DNA of 64,000 bases from Sialis fuliginosa (GCA_961205875.1 OY540814.1:26170151-26234150); one strand, 5' to 3'. Shown: positions 11,991 to 25,070, counted from the first letter of the stretch. A program made the numbers and translations. Notes: generated by a model from the sequence alone, not told the origin.

Positions 11991-12480
11991 CAATAGGCAT
12001 GATGCCTAATTTAATAAAAAAAACTATTTTATGATGATCTTAATTCCAAAAAAATGTTTATTTCTGCAGAAAATAAAGGTTTAATCACAAAAATTGACCC
12101 TTTTAAAACTAATCGCAGGTGTCATGGCGTATTTTTGACGTCACACCTATGTAAACACTCCTTGTCAACTATAATAAATCCTTGTTTCATCGCTAATGTT
12201 TCTCGGTTTTACTTTTGGTAACACAAAACTAAGCAAATTGATAATTTTAAACCACAAAATAATTTATAAACAGTGCAGATATTAATGAAACAAAAATGAC
12301 GTTTACGTAGCCGTGACGTCATCCACTCTGACATGGCGGATTGCTGTATTATGCGTTTTTATTTTAACAAAAATCATATTAATCTCGCTTTTAATATAAA
12401 AATAAATACATTTTTTAGAATCTTTTTAACTTATTTCATTATTTAAAATCATAATTTTGTTACTGGCATCATGCCTATTG
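11991..12480 (+). mobile_element. 490-bp TIR element
   Basis: It has perfect 16-bp inverted ends, CAATAGGCATGATGCC and GGCATCATGCCTATTG. The interior is shared with 9640-9970. It contains two perfect CRE palindromes (12136-12143 and 12314-12321). No target duplication was evident. It is non-coding, and the superfamily cannot be assigned from the ends alone. Confidence 0.8.
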
Positions 12481-13139
12481 ACAGTAATGACAAGTAAGAT
12501 ATTTATTTAGAAATATAGCTATGAAAATGGAATATTTCGGTTTTAACTTAATTAACTCTCGCTGACACTGTGTTTTCAAATTGTATTGGTATATCTATTT
12601 GATTCGTTGCCACAAACATAGGGGTAAATAAGTATCGTGGTGAGTTAAATAAAGCTTTATAATAATTGAATACAACATATATTGTGCAGTAAACATATTA
12701 TTTACCACTGTTGTAATACAGGAGAGAGAAAATGTATGTAAATTTATTCCTGTCGCATTCCTCTGGCTGCGAAGGACCGTTGTGTTTACTGCTTTTTGTA
12801 ATAAGCTGTGAAAAGGACACCCGCACAAAAACACACTGATTCCGAGAGGGTTAATACATTCAGACCATTGTTGCGACATAAAATTTGTCACTCACGTTCA
12901 AGTGTATTCAATTTGATTTGTTTCTATTTGATTTTTATTGGTTCCACAGAATACCTTGTAAAAAGGATACCTACCTTTTTTAAAAGAATGTTTTTTTTTA
13001 TATACATATATAGACCACACTTTTTAAACTTCTTATGTTTGTTGAATAAGTAACAACTTAGAATTTATGTTATTATTAAGTATTAGAGTTTTTTAGTAGC
13101 TTCGTCCGTTTTTTATTAATTACATCAGTATTACAACTA
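12481..13139. other. Unassigned sequence, no supported gene
   Basis: Overlapping 98- and 81-codon frames on opposite strands (12595-13053) have no recognisable domain and cannot both be real. I treat both as chance. Confidence 0.35.
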
Positions 13140-13690
13140 TTATTTTTTGGTATCTTATGATTTTTAGAAAAAAAGTACAGGATTGGAGAACTATTTAAAA
13201 AATTTAAAAATCTTTTTAAAACTTTTAAAAACTTTTTCTATTTATTTTATTTTAGCAAAAACAAAAAAAAGTACGAAATGTTAAAAAATTCTAGAATAAT
13301 TCTCCAAGTTTCATTAGATCAAAATAAACATTTTTTGTATCTTGTACTTTTTTTCTAAAGTTTATGGTTTATGAGTAAAAAATTCTTGAAAGTTCAAAAT
13401 CTCGAATTATTTTGTTAGATATTTAGGAAAGCTTGAGTTGTTCAAAAAAAAGGTTTCAATGTCTTTTTACGTAGAATAAGATTACTAAATAAAAACAATA
13501 GGTTCATATTTAAAAAAAAGACGCTGACCTTCAAATATCCTTGAAGACCACATTAAAATAGCAAATAAATATTATTATTCGATTACCTCCTAACAACCAA
13601 ACATTTTTTTCAAATATACGAAGGTTCTGAGATAATAAACTGTAACACTTTAAATGCCCCACCCTGTATATATTTTTTCAAGAACTTCGT
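13140..13690. repeat. Low-complexity A/T-rich dispersed repeat remnant
   Basis: Long A and T runs surround blocks such as 'ggattggagaactattt'. It ends near 'accctgtatatatttttt', a common insect repeat end. No second copy is in the window. Confidence 0.35.
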
Positions 13691-14415
13691 AAACAGGAAG
13701 AAAGTTAAACCAATTAAGATCGAATTTTATCCAAAAACTCACGCATTATCAAATAACCAACCTGTTTCATTCACCTATTTCTAACAAAAGGGGAAATAAA
13801 ACGGATGGAGTTTTTATAGCGTTTGTAAAAAGTTTGTTCGATGAAAACAAGGGCACTGTAGTAATACATTCCGTGTAATTCTGAGCAGCTTTAATACGTT
13901 CAATTCACAGTGCAAACCACCGATGCAAAATCACACGCGAAAAAACTAACATTCGTGTATTTTTTCTTATGACGAAATGTAACAATTACTGTCGGAATAT
14001 TGAATTTTTCCGGTGTTCCGATTCGAACGTGTTAAGTTCTGCGACATTAAATTGATACGAAACTTCACGAAACTCGTCTCGAATCTCGAGTAATTGGGAA
14101 ACTTTGTCCCTATTATGTAATAATCAAATTAATACCGTGGACACTTTTTTATGGGTTGTTTTTTTTGTGTCGCTCTAACTTGTTAACAACTAATTATTTC
14201 GCTAGATTGAACTTTATCTTTTTAGGTTAACGTTATTCATTTTTTTCTTTTGATTTTTTTGTTTTTGTCTCTTTATTATTAATCCAGATTATAAAGGCGT
14301 TATATTAAAAGAAAATTTTTGTTTACGAATTACTTCAATACTGTAAAAGCTTTAGCAACCAAATTTTGCATGATGTATCCTTATATTCAGGAGAAAATGT
14401 AATCTCGGTTATTGT
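13691..14415. other. Unassigned sequence, partly G+C-richer
   Basis: The part at about 13800-14100 is less AT-rich and not repeated in the window. No exon-like structure was found. It could be a unique regulatory segment. Confidence 0.3.
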
Positions 14416-14419
14416 AAAA

Positions 14420-14660
14420 AATTTGCTCTACAGCAAAATCTATGTTAACGCCATCTACGAGTTGTCAAATCAGGATTTATAAGGCAGTGGTGATAAATGT
14501 ATATTAAGTAATGTAAGGCTATGTGACCACTGATTTTAAGGTCATTCATATAAACCATACTATTCATTAAACCTGTCAATGGGCTGTCATTTATATTTAA
14601 TACCCCACAGATAGTGTTAGCTTTGCTTAGAACAAATTCTTCATAATACTAAACTGCCAA
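14420..14660 (+). mobile_element. MITE with TTTGCTC..GAGCAAA hairpin end, copy 1
   Basis: It starts near 'aaatttgctctacagcaaaa', continues with 'gccatctacgagttgtcaaat', and closes with 'gggctgtcatttatatttaat' and 'agatagtgttagctttgct'. The same order occurs at 25365-25610. Each end in the second copy is a short palindrome. Confidence 0.6.
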
Positions 14661-15195
14661 AAAGATAATTTCAAAAAATTTCTAAGCAGATAAATTTTAA
14701 GTATACTTACTTTTATTGCTGGAATTAATTTGATACTCAAAATTGGTGTAAGGGTTACCCCATAGTATTTAATTACAATAAAATTTATAGAAGACTATTG
14801 TCATAATTAAGGAAATACGAAATACATACATATAACAAGTAAAATATGTTATACTTTATACATAAATTATATTAATCACGTATTTTAATAACAGTTATTA
14901 ACCTAAATAATGAATTATTAGGTAATTACAATTTATATTATTTCACAATAGTAACATCGATTAAATATTCATATTTAAATAACCCAATAATTAACAATTA
15001 TTATGAGTAATTTTAAAATACTACATATATATTTTGTTCGGTTAATTATTGTTGATTTATTATGAAAAGATCATTTAGTTCAGATAAATTGATCGTAATT
15101 AAAGTAATTGTAAACAAATAACAGACTAATACATCAATTTGACAATTTTAATTGTCATATTTAAAATTAATAGAAGTCAAGATTTATTTATAAAT
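14661..15195. other. AT-rich sequence, nothing recognised
   Basis: The stretch is very AT-rich, without frames or inverted ends. Confidence 0.4.
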
Positions 15196-15199
15196 TAAA

Positions 15200-15660
15200 T
15201 TCCCTTTTACTTCCATGTTCTGAAAGAAATGGAAGTATTGTAATACCATCGAAAAATTGTGTCCGAGATAATAACAGATTCTGAAAACTTAAAGAAAAGT
15301 TAATTTCCGCATGGAGGCTGTGCGTGTGTCTGTGTGTTTGTGCGGATGTAGAATTTTCTTTCGTTCACGATAACTACTGTAAAAATGCACCGATCTGAAT
15401 TATTTTTGGGGAAAATGTTTGTTTCAGTGAGTACTCCAGACCTATTGATTTTGGTGCTAATCGGATTAGAGGTTTTGAAAATATTCGAAATTTTGTAACT
15501 TTGATCATTTATATAAAAAGTGAACGTTGTTATCCGATAAATATCTTGGGCCGTTTTTCCAGTCTGCCTTCCGGAAAATACGGCTGCATGCTCGAAAATG
15601 TCTCATTTTAAAAAAAAATTGCAAATAAAAAAGTTGTTAGACTCGTCAAAAAGAAGCCAC
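15200..15660 (+). repeat. Dispersed repeat of lepidopteran type
   Basis: It contains 'ggaggctgtgcgtgtgtctg', then 'ccgatctgaattatttttggg' and 'gctaatcggattagaggttt'. This is the style of retroelement 3' tails that describe 'condition' blocks common in moths. No coding part is attached. Confidence 0.45.
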
Positions 15661-15692
15661 TCACGAAGTTTCAGAAGTATGGTAATACATTA

Positions 15693-16026
15693 ATGTCCGG
15701 TATTATAAAGGACCTAACAAAATTTGCTAGCTAGCAATTTCATTCAAATGGGGTATTAATTCTGTACTAGTATCTATGGATTAGTTATGGAATTTAGAGC
15801 AGTGACACTTCAACTAATTGTAACACAGTTGGCATCTTTGACCGTACAAAATAATTTTCATAACATCACCACTGTTTTAATACCGTTTGTATTTACCTAC
15901 AACGCGTGCGCGAAACTTGTCAAAGTCATCAACAAACTCCAAAAGAACTGTCATATAAGTTTGATGTCTCAGTTGAAAGTGCTTGCTAGCTAACAAATTT
16001 GTTAGGTCCTTTATGATACCGGACAT
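15693..16026 (-). mobile_element. MITE with ATGTCCGG ends, copy 1 (reverse)
   Basis: The ends ATGTCCGGTATTATAAAG and CTTTATGATACCGGACAT are inverted. The subterminal blocks carry GCTAGCTAGC. The interior matches 34199-34508 and 46942-47264. A 68-codon frame at 15787-15993 recurs in 46975-47181 because the copies are homologous. Confidence 0.85.
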
Positions 16027-16199
16027 AACTCTTGACAAATTTTATGATCACTCTCAATGTAGATAGATACACATAGGTACATGTAAAAACTCATAAAAAC
16101 TATCTCATTTAAATAACACTGGGTATCACACATACTCTTAAATACAACATAGATATTATTGGAATGTTTAAAATTACCATACAATAATTAAAGTCTGTC

Positions 16200-16400
16200 G
16201 AACAGTGATTCAATTAACTTTTAACCGGTATCGGAGCGATCTGTGCGCGACGATATAACAATGGCATGCGACTCGATTGAGCGGTACATTGTTATTGGTG
16301 CAATTGCCAATTCTTAGATCTCTATCGCTGATAGTATTGTACTCCCGCAATGATATGATGTAACCTTGAATGACGAACTGTGTCTGTTTGACTATTTGTT
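16200..16400. promoter_or_regulatory. Candidate non-repetitive regulatory island
   Basis: The stretch is G+C-richer and absent elsewhere in the window. ATAACAATG (16255-16263) and its inverse CATTGTTAT (16287-16295) are spaced by 23 bp; both contain the Sox-type core ACAAT. A conserved non-coding element is the preferred reading, but it is inference only. Confidence 0.3.
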
Positions 16401-16464
16401 ATTCTAGTTTGACGGAGCGAAATCTAACCTTATTGATATTTACTAACGATTTTTTTTTCTATTT

Positions 16465-17060
16465 TGCTTCCTTGCAATATCGAAGATACGAGAAGCTTTG
16501 TGATAGTTTCAGATTGAGACAAAAAAAACTAAACTTAGGCTTGTAATTAAAAACGAAAAGTGATATACAAATTATAAGGAAGAAATTCGGAATTTTTATT
16601 GCTTTCTCGCAATATCGAAGATACGAGAAGCTTTGTGATCGGTTCAGATTGAGACAAAAAAATGTTCTCCGATTTCAAAATTTTAAATTGATCTTTCCGT
16701 TTCACGTCAAGACAAACACTTTTCGTTCCGTGTCTGTCTGTCTGTCCGTGTGTGTGTCTGTCTCCTGAATCCTTGTCACACGCATAACTCATGAACCACT
16801 GAACCGATATTGTTGAAATTTGGTCGGATGGTTGGGTCTGGCTTGAGGACGGTCCCATTTATAAATCATCAAAATCGCGTGTAATATTAATTTTTTCAAG
16901 ATATCTCGAGAACGACACATGTTACGTGAAAATTTTAACGTTTGTTGTAAAATATTCCCTTACAAAGATTTATCTCAATTTATTTTAAAAATTCGTGTTT
17001 TGTTTTTCTAAATTGATATTTGCTTGGACATATTAACTGTCATTTTGACCGAAAAAAAAC
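16465..17060 (+). repeat. Dispersed repeat with gcaatatcgaagatacgag block
   Basis: The opening block occurs twice (about 16474 and 16607). It is followed by a TCTG/GT-rich stretch and 'gaaccgatattgttgaaat', 'atggttgggtctggcttgag' and 'agatatctcgagaacgaca'. The same order is at 63155-63655, with reversed fragments at 24290-24372 and 48150-48420. The 103-codon frame at 16547-16858 has a relative at 63196-63441 only because the DNA is repeated. Confidence 0.7.
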
Positions 17061-18352
17061 ACCCAATATATATTCTACCCCTTTTAATTATATATACCTT
17101 ATCATCAAATTTTAAATAGAGTAGAATTTATTTATATTTGACATAATAGGAAATTTCGAATGGTGGTGTTAGAAAACTTTAAAATGTTCAAAATGGAAGC
17201 ACCATAAGCCCCTCCCTCTACACATAAATTTAACATATCCATACACCTATCTACGAAAATTTAATGTATTTTAGCATATATTGTAAAAAAAACTTCCTTA
17301 AATTCCATTTACAGTAAAAATAATCTTACACAATCGACTGAAGTTTGAACATATTTTTCTCACAATGCCAACTTTAACTGTCACATAGCTCCGGTATCGA
17401 GTCAATGAAATGAGCAGCAAAAGCGTAAGAAGTTTTAATTAAATTTAATAATCGAGCGCAAAGTTTACGACAATTGTAGTAATGAACTAAAGTATGACAA
17501 ACGGTCACAACATCATAAATATCAATAAACCGACGTAGGTTCGCTGTCAAACATATATACATATACTATATGTTGGTATATTATTTATATATTGTGTATA
17601 GTGCCGACTAAAAGTTTGGGGTAGGTTATATAATGACTTTTTAATGGTTTTTTGGAGTCAAATTTATAGGCGCAACAAAATGTGGATAAAACATAGAATC
17701 AAAGGACTAATTAAAATTTCAGTTGGTTTTTGGGATTTGAATTTCATAAATTTAGATTCAAAATATAGATTATTTAAAAAAATATTTTTAATTTTTCTGA
17801 TAAATATTTTTTTTCTGCAAAGTAAGAATTTGATCTAAATTAAAACATAACTAAAAGCTAACTACAGGGTACTGAATTATGTTATATTATCTATGGATTA
17901 TGGTTTATTTAGAAATCAAATTTCATAGACAAAGCTATGTTTTAGTAAAAATGCTCTTAAACTTTTTATCAATATTGTACCTAAGGGTGTATCTTTTTTT
18001 GTTACTATTGTGAAATGTAGAATACGTAGAGAGATTACTCAACAGGGGTAAAATATATCATCAATATCAATTATATTTGTATTGGACGTATTAATAACGA
18101 TTAAATGAAAAGTCATTTTTGTAATATTGATGTTAACTTGTCATTTTGATAGTATTATTTTCTTTCTCTTAACTTCTGCAAAATATGGAATAAAAAATAA
18201 AAAAAAACAAAATTCAAATAAATTCAAGATAACAAATGCGAACATTTACATATCCTTATTTTCTCCAGATATTTTTCAAGAAGAACCCTTAAGGGGTTGC
18301 ATCTAATCGTCAGTTCAATCAAATGAAATTTTTTAATGAAATTTAAAACAAA
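17061..18352. other. AT-rich sequence, nothing recognised
   Basis: Two 62- to 64-codon frames occur but lack any recognisable domain or compositional signal. Confidence 0.4.
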
Positions 18353-18700
18353 ATGGTGACTTTACCGTTGCTACACTGAGTGCATCTTTTATGTTATGTG
18401 CTTCACTGCGGAAAACAGAACTTCCATGGATCAACATCCAGAGAAAAAAAATATATTCTCGTTATTTACAGAGTTTTTCCATCGAAGTACACACGATTGT
18501 TAAAAAATAACGTTTTTTGCAAATTTTGTATCACTTTGAACAAAAAATCGCGTTTTTATCGAAAAAACGACCTTAAAAAAATCGATGTCAAATCTATCTA
18601 AGAAGTTACAGTTCAAATTTTAAGTCGATCGGATGGAAAATGGCCAAGATACGTTTTCCCCAGTTTTTAACAACGTGATTTCGATAAAAATGAGTTTCAA
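18353..18700 (+). repeat. Dispersed repeat shared with 27925-28265
   Basis: It holds 'gctacactgagtgcatctt', 'tgtgcttcactgcggaaaac', 'catcgaagtacacacgatt' and 'gatcggatggaaaatggc', all in the same order in the second copy. The ends are not defined. It is probably a non-coding retroelement tail. Confidence 0.65.
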
Positions 18701-19403
18701 ATTTGATAACTGTTTTACTACATGCAAACGTCAACATTAGCTCCGACTTTTTTCGAGACTATATTGGTTTGGCGGTTTTCGGTTGCTTATTTTGTTTCTG
18801 TTTTGACTTGAGACCGAATTACAGTGCCCGCCTTTCTAGTTGTTGTTTCGTTCGTTCAAAGAATCTTTGGAAAGTGAGCTCTAAAAATTAAAAAACATTT
18901 TTTTCGCTTATAATTTATTTTGAATAACATTTTTAAGATGTTTATACATAATTATACAAAATAAAAAATTAATACATTAGAAGTAACCCCTTAAAACTAC
19001 ACCGGTATATTTATTTCCTTATCAAAATTTGTAGAAAATGAAGCACTTATCAATAATATTGATACGCGTGTATTTTCTTTGTTTATCAACGAGAGCAAAC
19101 ATCTTTCCTTCCCCTTTGTTTGTTCTGCATGTTCACTTTTCAAGGAATAATTTCCTCAGACAGCTATTTGCGTGCGCTTTGTAACATAATCATAAAATAA
19201 ATGTGTGCTTTTTTACCACGCCTTGACTTATGATTTATTTATTTTTAAGTAAACAATAGTTGTAGGATGTTGTATATCTTTCAACATTATCGATAAGGGA
19301 TGAAATTTGATATTTATAATTTATGTTTATATCCTTTTGTATCAAATTAGTAAATATTGTTGCTCGTAAATTAACAGCCGTTAAAATTCAGGAGAAGAGA
19401 AAA
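18701..19403. other. AT-rich sequence, nothing recognised
   Basis: The part at 18740-18870 is slightly less AT-rich, but no exon or repeat structure was found. Confidence 0.35.
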
Positions 19404-19990
19404 TATGTAGGGGCAACTGGGGTAAAAGTGAAACAAAATACAAATCTTTCATGTTTTTTGACAGTTAACGATACAAATTCATATACTTTAATTTTATTCT
19501 ACTAGATGCGTTTATGAATAACCATTTTAAATACTTACGTCATTTGAACTGTACGATATAACACGGACTTTAAAAATAAAAAAGTGTGTTTCATTTTTAA
19601 CCTCTAATTTGGAAAAAATGAAACAGGTCTCTAATGGAAAATATTTCTCGAAAAATTGAAAGAAAAGCTACAAAGGCAACTTTGATTTATCTTCTTTGTG
19701 GCATATCAATGTGAAATTGTAACTTTAATTAATATTTGAGCTATACAGAAAGTTATGTACAAAGAATTAAAATTTAATTCACACGTTTTGACATCGACTA
19801 ACAGGGAAATCTGTAGGGGTGACACATCACTTATTAGGCGATTCATATTTACAGGTCGCTTTAACAATACTTTAATGATGATGTCAGTTTTTATAATTCT
19901 CCTATAAACAAATTAGTTTTTTAGTTGCAAGCTTGTTTCACTTTTACCCCAATTTTTTGGGGTTTCATGTTTACCCTACTCGACCCTACA
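19404..19990 (+). mobile_element. TIR element with GTAGGG and ttttaccccaa blocks
   Basis: The left end 'gtaggggcaactggggtaaa' is followed by 'agtgaaac'. The right end holds 'gtttcacttttaccccaa' and closes 'ctactcgaccctac'. Inverted matching is good over GTAGGG and over the GGGGTAAAAGTGAAAC block. The interior is non-coding. Confidence 0.55.
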
Positions 19991-20940
19991 TGAAGATTGT
20001 TTTTGGAATTTTTTAAACAATGTCTTATATACATACTAACATTATATATTATATGAAGTATATTTTTTAATATATTAAAATAAAACGAATTTTTATTTTG
20101 TAAAGTAAGCTGTCTACAGAAAAAACTTTTCAGATAAAAGTTACTCAGTTTTAAACGAAAAACTATATTTTTATTTTAAATATCTGTACGCGAATAAAAT
20201 TCTCGGGCGATTTTTAAAGTTTTTTTTTTATGAACGCGAATTATATCATTTTAAATAAATGAAATTTTAAAATTATAAATCATTAAAGGTTAAATAAGTA
20301 TTATTTATTAGATTCAGTGAAGAATTACTAAAGATACAATCCTTTTAGCTTTCATGAATAAAATATCTCAAAGCAAAGATGTAAATCATTTCACAAATTG
20401 GAATATTTAAAAGATAAACTAAAACGTGAATTTATTTCATACAAATCTACATTTTCGTGTTTTAAATTAATGACAGTGCAATTTTCAATGCATATTTTAC
20501 AATCTAATAAATTTTAAAATGTCCGCCAACTAGCAAACACAATTTCCATTTATATAAATACTAGTTACGGCTTCATAAATTATTTTAATTTGTTAGTTCT
20601 GTCAGATTTTTTATTGTCAATTTTTAATTGTTCGACATAAAATATATGTATAAAAGTTACCGTTGACCTATTACTTTTTTAATTTGTAATTTATGTATAA
20701 CCTTTAAATACACATTGTATGTAGAGTTATATATGGATATTATAAATTCATATTTATAATGAATATAGTTATTAAATTTGACATTAGATATAAGATCTGG
20801 GTATTGTATTATAATTAATTGATTATATACTCGGTATATTGTTGCTAATTTAAGAGCAGGGATGGTTAAATGCTTTTGATGGAGGACCGAATTAAATATT
20901 ATAAATTATACGTAAGCCAGTAGACTTATTTTACATTATA
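19991..20940. other. Very AT-rich sequence, nothing recognised
   Basis: No frames, no inverted ends and no tandem structure were seen. Confidence 0.4.
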
Positions 20941-20946
20941 TCATAT

Positions 20947-21235
20947 ACTAGCTGGGCCCGAGCGGACTACGAAATTATTGTTTAGGATTTAAAAAATATA
21001 TAGTTCAATTAAGTACAAACACGATTAGTTTTTGCAATAAAAACCAAACTATTATCGTCACTGCTTAGTTGTTATGTTACCTTACGTAACAAAATATAGC
21101 CTATAACCTGGCCAGAGAACGTACCTACGAATTAAAAAAAAAACATGTAAATCGGATAAGTGGTTCTCGAGTGTTAAGCGCACTAACGGACAGACACACA
21201 GATAGAGACACGTTGAGCTTTATATATATAGATTG
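20947..21235 (+). repeat. Dispersed repeat, short copy of 1391-2110
   Basis: It begins 'actagctgggcccgagcgga' and ends near 'aacggacagacacacagatag'. Internal blocks are shared with 1391-2110 but the middle is deleted. Confidence 0.6.
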
Positions 21236-21406
21236 AACAATTTATTTTGATATAATCTTCACTCCTTTAACATGGCATGAAAAAATCTGCAAAGCTCATA
21301 AAATTTGCGCTCGTTACCAAACTTTTTGTTAACATTTTATAGTTAGCTTAGTTTTTAAAAAGATTTTACTAGTTTTATACCGTAGATTGGGGTAACTTTG
21401 AGACTG

Positions 21407-21621
21407 CCCATGTAGGAAATGCCAGCCTTGACGATGGGCCTAATATTAGATTGCCAGTGTTGATTTTCTAGGCCAATCTTCAGATATCGAGCTTAGGTCA
21501 CTAATTATTTACCCAAGATTGGGCCAGGCTTTGGTACGACAAACCTTGCCCGAATCTTGAACGAAGTTATCATTTGTATCTTGACCCAGTATTGGCTTGA
21601 ATTTGTAATTTCCTACATGGG
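21407..21621. mobile_element. 215-bp MITE with CCCATGTAGGAAAT ends
   Basis: It has perfect 14-bp inverted ends, CCCATGTAGGAAAT (21407-21420) and ATTTCCTACATGGG (21608-21621). It splits an older sequence in which 'gattggggtaactttg' lies on the left and 'ggggttgcaactttgg' on the right. The host sequence resembles the GGGGTAA-type end seen at 19.4 kb. Confidence 0.75.
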
Positions 21622-21659
21622 TGGGGTTGCAACTTTGGAACAGTGGGTAATTTTTGAAT

Positions 21660-23768
21660 TTCCTTAATGTCATTTGTTTCGAAACGCATGGCATTGGATG
21701 GAAATTCGAATTTTAATATGGAATTTCCATAAATATTTAACTAAAAAAGAATTGAATGTTATTTATTTAGAAATGATTATTGCTTGCTTTTTTAAATGTT
21801 TTCTTTAAAAAATATTTCTTAGTAGAATAAAAATAAAATTAAAAGAATATTCCAGGAATAATTCGAATGAAGAATCGGAATGAAATCGTAAATTCAGACC
21901 GGAATTCCGAAATGAATTGAAGTCGATTTATGTTGTGTTGTTTCCTATCCTGTTTACTGTATTGATTAATCTATACAAATCGATATAAAAAACCAATCTA
22001 TATCAAACTATATGCACAGATAATTTTTTTAGAAAATATAAACTTTTCTGCGGGTTATATTACCGAAGAATTTATAGTAAGGTGTGCAATAAAAAATCTG
22101 ATATTAACCTAAATATTTTCATACGGGTAGGGCAACACAGCTATTAACTACAATAAATTTTAAAAGTATAATTGCTGAAAAAACAGTTCAGCACAATTAC
22201 AAGTATAGCACGATTCTTGCTCCGTGTAATAATTAGTAATTTATAAAAGCCGGCAAACTCAAGTGTACAATTAGGAAACTATTAATAGCAATGTATTTTA
22301 ATACATAATGTACAAATTGTTACTTGTTGAAGCGATACATACAAGCTGCTTTTAATATTGGAACCCAGCAGTAGGCTCACTCTATTCTGTAAGTGAAATT
22401 TATTATGATATTGTTCAAAATAAAAAAATAAAAGTTTTAGTAGTTATACTTTTTAGATGCTTATAAAACCAAAACTATATGAAGTTTAAACAGTATATTA
22501 CACATTTTTAAGACCCTTCATTAAAGGGGTAAGGTAAAACAACGGAGCTAGTACAATAGGCTTAAGACCGCCTTTCAGTTGTCTGATTAAAAATGAAATA
22601 AAATGAATAATATTATAAATAATTAACTCGAGAGTAAAAGCTAAGCTATAACAATTACATTTATTTTCACTGCTCTATATAGAATTCCGAGCAAATTCAT
22701 AATGATTTGACATCACGCAGATAGCGTCTAGATTTAGTTCTAGATCAGCTGCCCCTCAAAAAATGACTACTTTTTGCCCCCCTCCTCCAAATTGATATAC
22801 ATTTTTTTTCGGTGTTTCATCTTTAAAAAAAATTAAAATTTTCAACAAATGATTCGAAAACTAGAAAGTTCAAACTTTGAAACTGTTCTACGACCATTTT
22901 TTGCGGAGTTTTTTTTTCGGAATTTAGTGATCCCTTAATTTTAGAGTTTAGTGTAATTTTTTTACTCTTAAAAAATCTTTAATTTTTGTAAACTCACAAA
23001 AAAATTATAAAATGGAAAGTTAGTATCTCTGTTTAATTTTTTTTAACAAATAATACGATTAAGCAAGTTAAAAAAAAATTAAGTCAATTTTGATTTTAGT
23101 AAGGTTAGGTTAGCTTAACTTTTGAGGTTCGTACTTCCCTCCCATGAAAAATTTGGTTCCGGCGCCACTGCCTGACATTTAAGACTTTTAAAGCGACTGC
23201 TTCTGGGATAAACAGTAACATGTTTTACAAAACATGCACAAATTGTAAGTTGTAGAAGCGTTGCTTTTAATATTGTAATTAATATGAAATTATTAACGAT
23301 ACTAGTTATATGTAAGTATACAGTGTTCTGTGTATAGGAGGTAGTCATTATAAAGTATTGCCGTACAATACGGATATGTTATTTACAACGTATACCAGAC
23401 GTAAACAAGTATAATGAAACCAATTAATTAAAACTATATAAGCATGAGTTTTTAATTAATTTAACAGTTTACATATTGTTATTAAATTGGACATGTGTTT
23501 TAATGCATCATTCAGGGCCGACTGAATGTAATTTTAAAATCTAAAAATAAACGCGGGTTAAGGTCCTAAAAATAATTTTATAATTTTTTTTTTTATTTTA
23601 GTAGTTTCTCAAATAACAGTATTTTCTTCCATTCTTTTTCAGTAGGTATTTCAAAATGTGCTGGTTTAAATAATTTTTAAAAACATGGTTATTTTAACTA
23701 ATAAAAAATATTAAATAATTATAAAATGAAAACATTATTCCTGATTTTCAGACAAGGTTTTTCAGAAG
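21660..23768. other. AT-rich sequence with unassigned repeat remnants
   Basis: The part at about 22740-23170 ('cagctgcccctcaaaaaatg', then poly-T rich, ending 'ttggttccggcgccactgcc') looks like an old transposon flank, but no partner was found. No gene was seen. Confidence 0.35.
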
Positions 23769-24265
23769 GTCTTCGGGCATTAGAAACTGGAGTCTCCTCG
23801 ATCGCGCCAAGCTGACATATTAACTATTCAACTTAATGGTTAAATTTTCAATTTAAATTTCTTAATAATAGCCAAAGGAGGTTACGAAGGTCTTCGGGCA
23901 TTAGATAGTCTTAAAGATAATGGTGTAAGCTATATTTAAAAAAAAAACTGGAGTCTCCTCGATCGCGCCAAGCTGACATATTAACTATTCATTCAACTTA
24001 TTTGTTAAATTTTCAATTTAAATTTCTTAATAATAGCCGAAGGAGGTTACGAAGGTCTTCGGGCATTAGATAGTCTTAAAGATAATGGTGTAAGCTATAT
24101 TTAAAAAAAAACTGGAGTCTCCTCGATCGCCCCAAGCTGACATATTAACTATTCAACTTATTTGTTAAATTTTCAATTTAAATTTATTAATAATAGCCGA
24201 AGGCGGTTTCGAAGGTATTCGGGCATTAGATAGTCTTAAAGATAATGGTGTAAGCTATATTTAAA
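23769..24265 (+). repeat. Tandem array of about 160-bp units, three copies
   Basis: The phrase 'ctggagtctcctcgatcgc' recurs at about 23787, 23948 and 24113. Each is followed by 'ccaagctgacatattaacta', a T/A-rich block, and 'ggtcttcgggcattagatag' or a variant. A diverged array of the same unit is at 45085-45535. The array is followed directly by a reversed fragment (24290-24372) of the 16465-17060 repeat. Confidence 0.8.
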
Positions 24266-24289
24266 AATAAAAAGAGTCAATCAATTTAA

Positions 24290-24372
24290 AATTTTGAAAT
24301 CGGAGAACATTTTTTTTGTCTCAATCTGAAACGATCGCATAGCTTCTCGTATCTTCGATATTGCGAGGAAGC
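24290..24372 (-). repeat. Fragment of the 16465-17060 repeat
   Basis: The reversed 'cttctcgtatcttcgatatt' block and adjoining 'gtctcaatctgaaacgatcg' match the start of the 16.5-kb repeat. Confidence 0.65.
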
Positions 24373-24779
24373 AATTTACTTTTTATATACCTAAAAATAA
24401 AATATATAAAATTCGTTATATTTCAGAATTTCTTTAGTAATTAAACAAATTTTGTTTGCATATTTATACCTATTATATTTAATTATAATATCCTAAAAAT
24501 GAATTTACCATTGTATAAACAAAAGACAGCGTATGATGATTTATTAAAATAGTTTTTGTCAGATCTGATATTTTATTTTTTATTGAATATTCCTTAAAAC
24601 TGGGGTATAATGTATATAGTTTTACCCTATGTAGGTCGATTTTTGGGGTACAAATTTACTAACTGAACGCATTATGTTTGTATTCTCATATTGATTTAGA
24701 TTGTTTACATGATAATATCCCTAATAACATAATATAATATAGTAAACATTTGAACAATAATAAACAAAACATAACTGTT

Positions 24780-25070
24780 GAAATATTTTAATATCGAAGC
24801 AACCGCCATTTCCGCTCAAAATTTAATTACAGTATCACAATATTAGTATTTTAATACGCGTTAATAAAACTAACAAGCCTAATTATTTGACAAGAGGCAA
24901 ATTGTAACGCGAGAATGAGCGCGATAAATAAATACGAAAACAAAGGCAGATTCCGCTCTGAAGTTTGTGTATTAATACAAGCATAAGCTCTATTAAATTA
25001 CTTGGGGAAGTTTAATTAAACTTTACATTATAACTATGTACACCTATAACTTGTAAATAGCAGCTTTTTG
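24780..25070. promoter_or_regulatory. Candidate non-repetitive regulatory island
   Basis: The stretch is G+C-richer than its surroundings and not repeated. It carries several homeodomain-type TTAATTA/TAATTA cores and 'gcgataaataaatacg'. The function is inferred only. Confidence 0.25.

Noticed and set aside
12595-13053. Overlapping 98- and 81-codon frames on opposite strands
   Set aside because: No domain, no splice signals, ordinary local composition. At most one could be real, and nothing favours either.
23769-24265. Regular repeats as a possible CRISPR array
   Set aside because: Units of about 160 bp are repeated along their full length without unique spacers, in a eukaryotic sequence.
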